DNA of 55,787 nucleotides from Priapulus caudatus (Eukaryota > Priapulida > Priapulimorpha > Priapulimorphida > Priapulidae). A program made the translations under genes and the position numbers. The notes under the pieces are model-generated. The model saw only the letters and a list, made by a program, of their open reading frames with translations. It was not told the origin of the DNA and made no database searches. Position 1 is the stretch's first letter; each line of letters begins with the position of its first letter. This document shows positions 49,895 to 55,787 of the stretch, piece after piece. The stretch spans positions 308,848-364,634 of the forward strand of contig NW_014577230.1 of assembly GCF_000485595.1 (NCBI RefSeq). The letters are read 5' to 3'.

Positions 49895-50560
49895 AAGAGA
49901 GAAAGAGAGCGAGAGACAGAGGTGATGACAATGTCGTGTAATTGAGCCATTACCGTGGCGCCATGGCTGACCGACGGTCTCCACGCGTCGCTGTCACCGC
50001 ACAGCAGCAACAACCGATGGACTAATCAATGAACTGACGGATGGACTGACCGATGGACTGACCGATGGACTGACCGATGGACTGATCAATGGACTGACGG
50101 ATGGACTGACCGATGGACTGATCAATGGGCTGACGGATAGACTGACGGATGGACTGACCGATGGACTGACGGATGGACTGACCGATGGACTGACCGATGG
50201 ACTGACGGATGGACTGACCGATGGACTGACGGATGGACCGACGGATGGACCGACGGATGGACCAACGGATAGACCGACGGATGGACTGACGGATGGACTG
50301 ACGGATGGACTGACCGATGGACTGACCGATGGACCGACCGATGGACTGACCGATGGATTGACCGATGAACTGATCAAAGGACCGACCGATGGATTAATCA
50401 ATGGACCGACCGATAGACTGACCGATAGACTGATCAATATATGGACGAACAAACGCTGGTCAGTTTCACCAATTGTCATCCTCGTAAAGTTTCCATTCGG
50501 ATTTGCGCAGCGGTCGGCACGCAGCGCATGTAGGTATAACATATATGAGTATGCTAAAAT
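49800..50560. repeat. Inverted arm A' with clean 12-bp minisatellite
   Basis: (CA)n, (GA)n, then CGGCGCCATGGCTG-like flank. Next come about 33 units of GATGGACTGACC/GATGGACTGACG (50030-50430) and the flank CTGGTCAGTTTCACCAATTG. As the unit is 12 bp, the - strand frame reads (SVSP)n without stops; this is not evidence of a protein. Confidence 0.9.
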
Positions 50561-52870
50561 TTACATTTAGACTGAAAATACCTGTAAATGCTTGACCGAG
50601 TGCATGAGGAGAGCACATGAATTCCGGAATGGTTCCCGTTAAAGTTGATAAACCTCGCAGCTAAATGCATATAGGCCTATATACCTACTGCGAGCTTGCA
50701 TATGTTTCAAAAATTCACTACAACTCATTTGTATTGCTGCTTTCATAATATTTCTTCTCAAACTCAAAACGAAATTACTTCTCCTACGAACGTAGCACCA
50801 CAGTGACGTTTACACATCCGGGACACAGCGGAGCGATCGGCTCGATTCATTAACAGTTCCTTTCTATGATAAAACTATGATGTTATAATTCATTATTCGA
50901 TGTTTATTCAGTACAAAATTTTGAAATTTGTTTAAATCATATCGTTATCTATATTACTTATGCAATCAGGAAACAAATAGGCCTATAGTGTTTTCCTTCC
51001 AGGAACTATTTGCGCTAGCGTAGGGCTACTGCTAGCTGTGTACTGCAAAACCGCGTCCGACAGAGTTGTCAAAATAGTCAACTTCGGAGCACATTTCTGG
51101 CTCAATGAGAACATTTCGTGATGTTTGCACACTGCAAGTATGCTTACAGTAGGTCTATAAGAGCTTTTTGTTGCGAGGTTTATCCGTTTTAAGTCGCACT
51201 GAATGTTTTCATGCAAAGCGTGAAGTTATAATAAACGCTCGGCTGTTTTTGTAAGGAAGACATCGCGTATTGTTTAGTCAATGCGATTAGTGAAACGCGG
51301 TCTGGTTCCCCGAATCATTTAAAACCAATGAGTAAGGCATCAACGCCATTACAAGAATTTCGACAACATGAGAAAATAAAGACGATCAAGCGTAGACGGC
51401 GTTACAGTTTGCTACCAACGCAGAACAAAAACAAACACTACGGCCGCGGTAACACAAATATAGAAGCCATTATTTACAGTTGATGAGTGGGAGGTATATA
51501 CGGAGGGACCACAATTAATCATGTATTATTCTCACATTAATCCGCCCGGTGTATGGCGTCAGCTAACCCTGCCCCCATAAGGCAGCAACTGTATAGATAA
51601 ACGAGAGCACAAAATGGAGCCACAGCTGGTGCCATGTGAAGGGTTGAAAAGATCCCGCGTATAGTATCCAATGGCAGCGATTATAAATGCAGCTCACCTC
51701 TCAACAGCTCCCCTGCACCTGCTGCCGTACAGACTATAGAACGTTTAATCACCTCATCAATAGTATATGGAAGATGCCTCCTATCCGCACATTGTCTGCT
51801 AGCATAGGGGGTCGATATAGCTTGTTGCAGCGAGAACGCTACCTGACCTATACGCTCGAGTAGAATGAATACTAGAGCGGTCGCAATATTGTGTGAATAT
51901 GGTTACCTGGCACTCACCGCATCTCTTGGTGCTGTTATAACAGCGGCAACCCCATAGAGATCACTTAGTTGTGGCAGCAACCCACATCTGTGCAGATTGA
52001 ATCCCAAGTGCGTTCCCCTCGTAATATTGTCAAGCTTGTGTGGCAAGTGTGGCCTGTCACGATAATTAACCTTACGCTCGCGCGGGGGGGGGGGCGTGGC
52101 CGAGAGCCGGCCGCTTTAACAGCCCCACCCACTGCCAATTATTCATGGGCCCACGCGCTAGCTCGCACATAGCAAGCAGCACCCCTCCACAATGACAACA
52201 TACACGCACACACACGCACGCACACACGCACGCACGCACAGCGGGTTGAAGAAGGGAGGGGACAGTCTAGCGTCACATGACAGCATCCATTGTTCTACAC
52301 CGGTAACCCGGATGAACTATCCGCCTCTAGAAATAGACTGCGAGATGTCACAATAAGGGTGATATTCCCCCGGTGACCCCCCCTGGCACCTTGTTACATC
52401 TCCATCAACTTCCCTCACGATTACGCATTTTCAGTGAAACGTTGAAATGAGCATGCCAAGATACACAGCATGCATGCCCGGAAGCAACAAAATAGCGTTT
52501 GAAGATTAAATAACCACATGGCACATTTCACGCTGAATAAACACGCGCGTGAAGGGCTTCGTTGCCATGCAGCCGATGCAGCTAAGGCAATATTATTATT
52601 TCGTTACGTCATTTCACGCACACGCCTTTTAAACGCAAACACGACTTTGATAATCAAATTACGGTGTAATTAAACTTATTCACTCAAGTACCTCGTGAGA
52701 GTAGGAAAGTGGTGGTGGTGGTGGTGTAAGTACATTCGTGCTGTATTATAATCCAGCGCTTCCTTTGCGTGGCGGTGCATGTCTCTGCTCTAAAAATGCG
52801 CGTGTGCGTGCGTGATGGGAGAGGGGAGAAATCTGACGAAGAGGAGAAGACGTGATGGACAGGAGGAGTG
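50561..52870. other. No gene recognised
   Basis: AT-rich to 51500, then mixed. A G-run sits at 52083-52093 and short CA/ACGC tracts at 52203-52240. No frame with a recognisable domain. Confidence 0.45.
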
Positions 52871-52874
52871 TGCA

Positions 52875-52894
52875 GGCGAGCGAGAGAGAGAGAG

Positions 52895-52942
<48 letters not shown>

Positions 52943-53083
52943 TAGCGACAGAGAGAGAGATAGAACTCTAGAAGAGAGAGAAGAGAGAGAGAGAGGAGCG
53001 AGAGAGAAGAAGAAGAGAGAGGAGAGAAGGAGCGAGAGGCGAGAGGAGAGAGATAGAGACATAGAAAAGAAGAGAGAGAGAGA

Positions 53084-53121
<38 letters not shown>

Positions 53122-53347
53122 ATAGATAGATAATAGATAGATAGAAAGAGGAGAGAAAGAAAAGAGAAAGAAGAAAGAGAGAAAGAGAGAGAGAAGAGAG
53201 AGAGAAGAGAGAGAGGAGAGAAGGAGAAGAGAGAGAGAGAGATAGATAGATAGATAGAAGAGGAGAGCGAGAGAGAGAGAGAGAGAGAAGAGAGGAGAGA
53301 GAGAGAAAGAGAAAGAGAAAGTAGAGAAGAGAGTAGAGAGAAGAGAA

Positions 53348-53378
<31 letters not shown>

Positions 53379-53385
53379 ACGATTT
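52875..53385. repeat. (GA)n / (GATA)n microsatellite
   Basis: Half a kilobase of purine-only GA/GAA with GATAGATA islands. The long Ser/Leu-rich frames on the - strand are by-products. Confidence 0.97.
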
Positions 53386-55787
53386 AGATACAAACACAGA
53401 CAGAGAGGGGTAGAAGAGGGGCACGCTGTGGCTATGCGATCACCAGCATCCATCTGCGCGTACTTCAGCCTCTGTTGCCAGCGGATACCACGACAACAAA
53501 GCACGCATACACGCGCGCATCGCCTCGCTACATACACAGACAGACTACATCGCTGTGGCTCCTGCTGCCTCAAAAATACAATTTCCGTCGTTTCCGCACG
53601 CTGCTGCCGCCCAGCATCATGTTGTTTCCTTCCTCATCGCTGACAATCGCGAAACCGATATGTGAGTCATCGATTGACAGCCGGCCCGCCCCATAACCAG
53701 CAGACGATGTAATTTACCTATTAACTAACACGCTACCTACACAGTCATCGCGGCTTAGCGCGTGCCGATCCACGGACCAGTCAATGAAAACACCATTAAC
53801 GGCGAAACAATCAAACGCGCGCGGGAGCCTAAAAACTACATAGTCGTTAGCGAGTAGCGAGTAACCGCCCCGCTGAATAGGCGAATATTTGTAACCAGCC
53901 GCATCTAACACCATTGACAAGTCGTAAAATACTCCGCGCAACAGTTTTATAACCCGCTGAAAGACCATTAATGCACTTTTATTGCCCAACTCGTTGTGCT
54001 AAGTGGCAGGTCTGCACGCGCCGCTCACTCCCTACCCGGGCTCCTGTCTAGCCGCCGAGAACCGCACAGAAAAAGTGAAATCGAATCCAGTAGGTCTTGC
54101 TTGGCGTCTCTATTAGCTGCCACAACATGAAACATTAACTGCGGCCGCGCACGGTAATAAAACGGTGCTGCACCGCCAATCAAAACAGCCGTAAAGACGG
54201 ATTTACAGCCGCTGCAATCATCGCTGCAGCGAGTGCGGCGAAAGTGTTTTAACGACGGAAGAGCGCGTGCGCGCGTGCGCGACTCCCACAACGACGCACC
54301 GATTATTAGCGAAGGAGAAAGTGAAAAAAACGCCGCACTGCTATGCCGCGCAATCACGGCAGCGTTGAACCCTGCCGACATCCGACGTACTGTTAAATGG
54401 CGCTCGACCGCAGAGTGGCACCGCGTCGCCACGTCGCCGGCGGTTTGCACAGAGTTGTGGTCGTTGCGGCGACAGTCTAGCTCGCGCAAGCAAAGGATTT
54501 CGAATTCGCGAACGTGTTTTTTTAAAGAGCCGACAAAAATAAGCGCTGCTGCTGTTGCTGCTGCTGCTGCCGCCGCCGATGCCATGTGAGAGAGCTGAGC
54601 GAGGGGCTCGCGTTATTTTCTCGTTGGTAGAGCCGGAGCAGCAAATGGCGGACAGTCCCAGATTCGCGAGCTGTATCCGTGAGTACAGTACTGTCTGCGT
54701 GTGCGTGCATGCGTGTGCGTGCGTGCACGCGTGCGTTCGTCCGGCCCACTACACTCGGCTGGCGAGCTATAAGCCATCCCGTCTTGCATGAGCATTTCTT
54801 AACGTTTCTTTCAGACGACCTTTGTGAGCAAACATTCAGCAGCAAACATGAATTATCCACGCAGCGCTGAACTTCAAAGCTGGCCGACACGGCCGCAATT
54901 CACATTGTTTGACCAATATGGCCACAGGCCCTCGGCTAATTCAATAAGCAATATTCAGTGGGTCGGTGAAAGAGCTCCACTACGCGGCGGCAACGGCAAT
55001 TATTGGTAACGTGTCGGCGACCGGGCGTAGGAGCTGCAGGCCAGTAGCCGCATCTGGGAGGGAAAGCTCGCCGCCATATTTCATCAGCGCAATGACATCC
55101 CGTGCGCCATATCATGCGCTACCGACGCGCTGCCCCCCCCCCCCTCATGCTCCACCACCACCCGCGGCTAGCACGTATAAGCTAGGACTCACACAGGAGA
55201 GAGACGACACTCACTATGTCTCCCGCTCAGGCAACCGGCAGTCACACGCGGGATAGTATACGTGTATATAACATGGCGACTGCCTTCCACACGCTCGGTA
55301 TTGTCTCCCTCTACAGTAGCCGTCTCCGACTTTATATAAGAGCACGCGGGAAAACGCGAATGCCTGCGCAGGCTACTGCAGCAGCCACCTGGGCACATAA
55401 AAAACTCATTTATCTTCGAGTAGAAATCACTGGGTATTAGAAATGTTAGCCGAACCCGACGGGGCCGCTAATGATCAGGAGCAACCGCCTGACTAAACAC
55501 GAACCGAACGACATTCTGCTGCTTCTGATCACTAGCGTGGGAATTGCGCTGGAGTCTTGTATTCGATTAATCAGTCGACTTGCGTTGTGGTTTTCTACGC
55601 TAACGGGTTGAACGGCCAATGCACGCCTAATCACCGTCTTCTCTCATTACACAAAACAACGCTGCACGTTTGTCATGGGATGTTATGCCAAGTGAGGCAG
55701 AGCTAGGCTAATGTAGGCGTGGGTGGGACGACATGGGTGTAGCTCCAGACCGCTAAATTTCTCGCTCTCTCATGACCGATGAACTGA
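53386..55787. other. CpG-rich DNA without a recognised gene
   Basis: CG dinucleotides are frequent (for example 54225-54300, 54420-54480), as in unmethylated promoter DNA. A 91-codon - strand frame (53989-53714, MGNKSALMVFQRVIKLLRGV...) and an Ala-rich - strand start (54585, MASAAAAAAATAAALIFVG) were seen, without family match. A FGFRL1 promoter or first exon could lie here; not demonstrated. Confidence 0.35.

Noticed and set aside
49994-50542. 182-codon (SVSP)n frame on the - strand
   Set aside because: The 12-bp minisatellite is a multiple of three and stop-free by composition; the inverted copy does not preserve it.
52684-53573. Ser/Leu-rich frames up to 246 codons
   Set aside because: They are by-products of a half-kilobase GA microsatellite.
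54025-54585. Ala-rich - strand start resembling a signal peptide, as FGFRL1 exon 1
   Set aside because: The Ala run comes from GCT/CTG repeats, the following residues do not resemble Ig1, and no donor in the right phase was evident.

Overview
The window looks like nuclear DNA of a marine-type invertebrate animal. Three genes have short exons bounded by GT/AG introns. TTAGGG-type telomeric repeats, tRNA-derived SINE heads, many small inverted-repeat transposons (MITEs) and long microsatellites fill the rest. There is no bacterial-style gene packing. I cannot name the species. Homology calls come from recalled family sequences, not from a search.

Layout. 1-350 is a palindromic array of a 26-bp repeat. 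CCDC149 (coiled-coil protein) runs on the + strand from a probable first exon at 1170-1220, across a 7.5-kb repeat-filled intron, through twelve phase-consistent exons at 8746-14889; its last exon is unresolved. That first intron holds telomere-like repeats, several MITEs, a Z-DNA-prone ACGT/CACG minisatellite, a SAP-domain exon and a transposase-like fragment. STOML2 (mitochondrial stomatin-like protein 2) lies on the - strand at 23391-19301, convergent with CCDC149 and complete except for its first exon. FGFRL1 (kinase-less FGF receptor) lies on the - strand at 34528-29995 and covers the acidic linker, Ig2, Ig3, the transmembrane segment and the Tyr/His-rich tail; signal peptide and Ig1 are not found. 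Every internal exon junction in the three models keeps the reading frame.

From about 35 kb to the end I recognise no gene. This part holds CpG-rich DNA, microsatellites and a noisy 3.5-kb direct duplication (37.24-40.76 kb and 46.36-49.79 kb). The second copy is enclosed by 0.75-kb inverted arms carrying a 12-bp minisatellite. The two copies differ mainly by scattered 1-2 base indels, and both gaps in the window are exactly 25 N, so uncollapsed haplotypes or unpolished long-read gap filling is a real possibility.

The three genes do not form a known pathway: CCDC149 is poorly characterised, STOML2 acts at the mitochondrial inner membrane, and FGFRL1 acts at the cell surface in FGF/heparan sulfate binding. 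No clearly new biological system is visible. The most notable items are the telomere-linked dispersed repeat, MITEs with intact target duplications, the SAP exon abutting a Z-DNA tract, the STOML2 stop codon inside a 57-bp tandem repeat, and the duplicated/inverted block.
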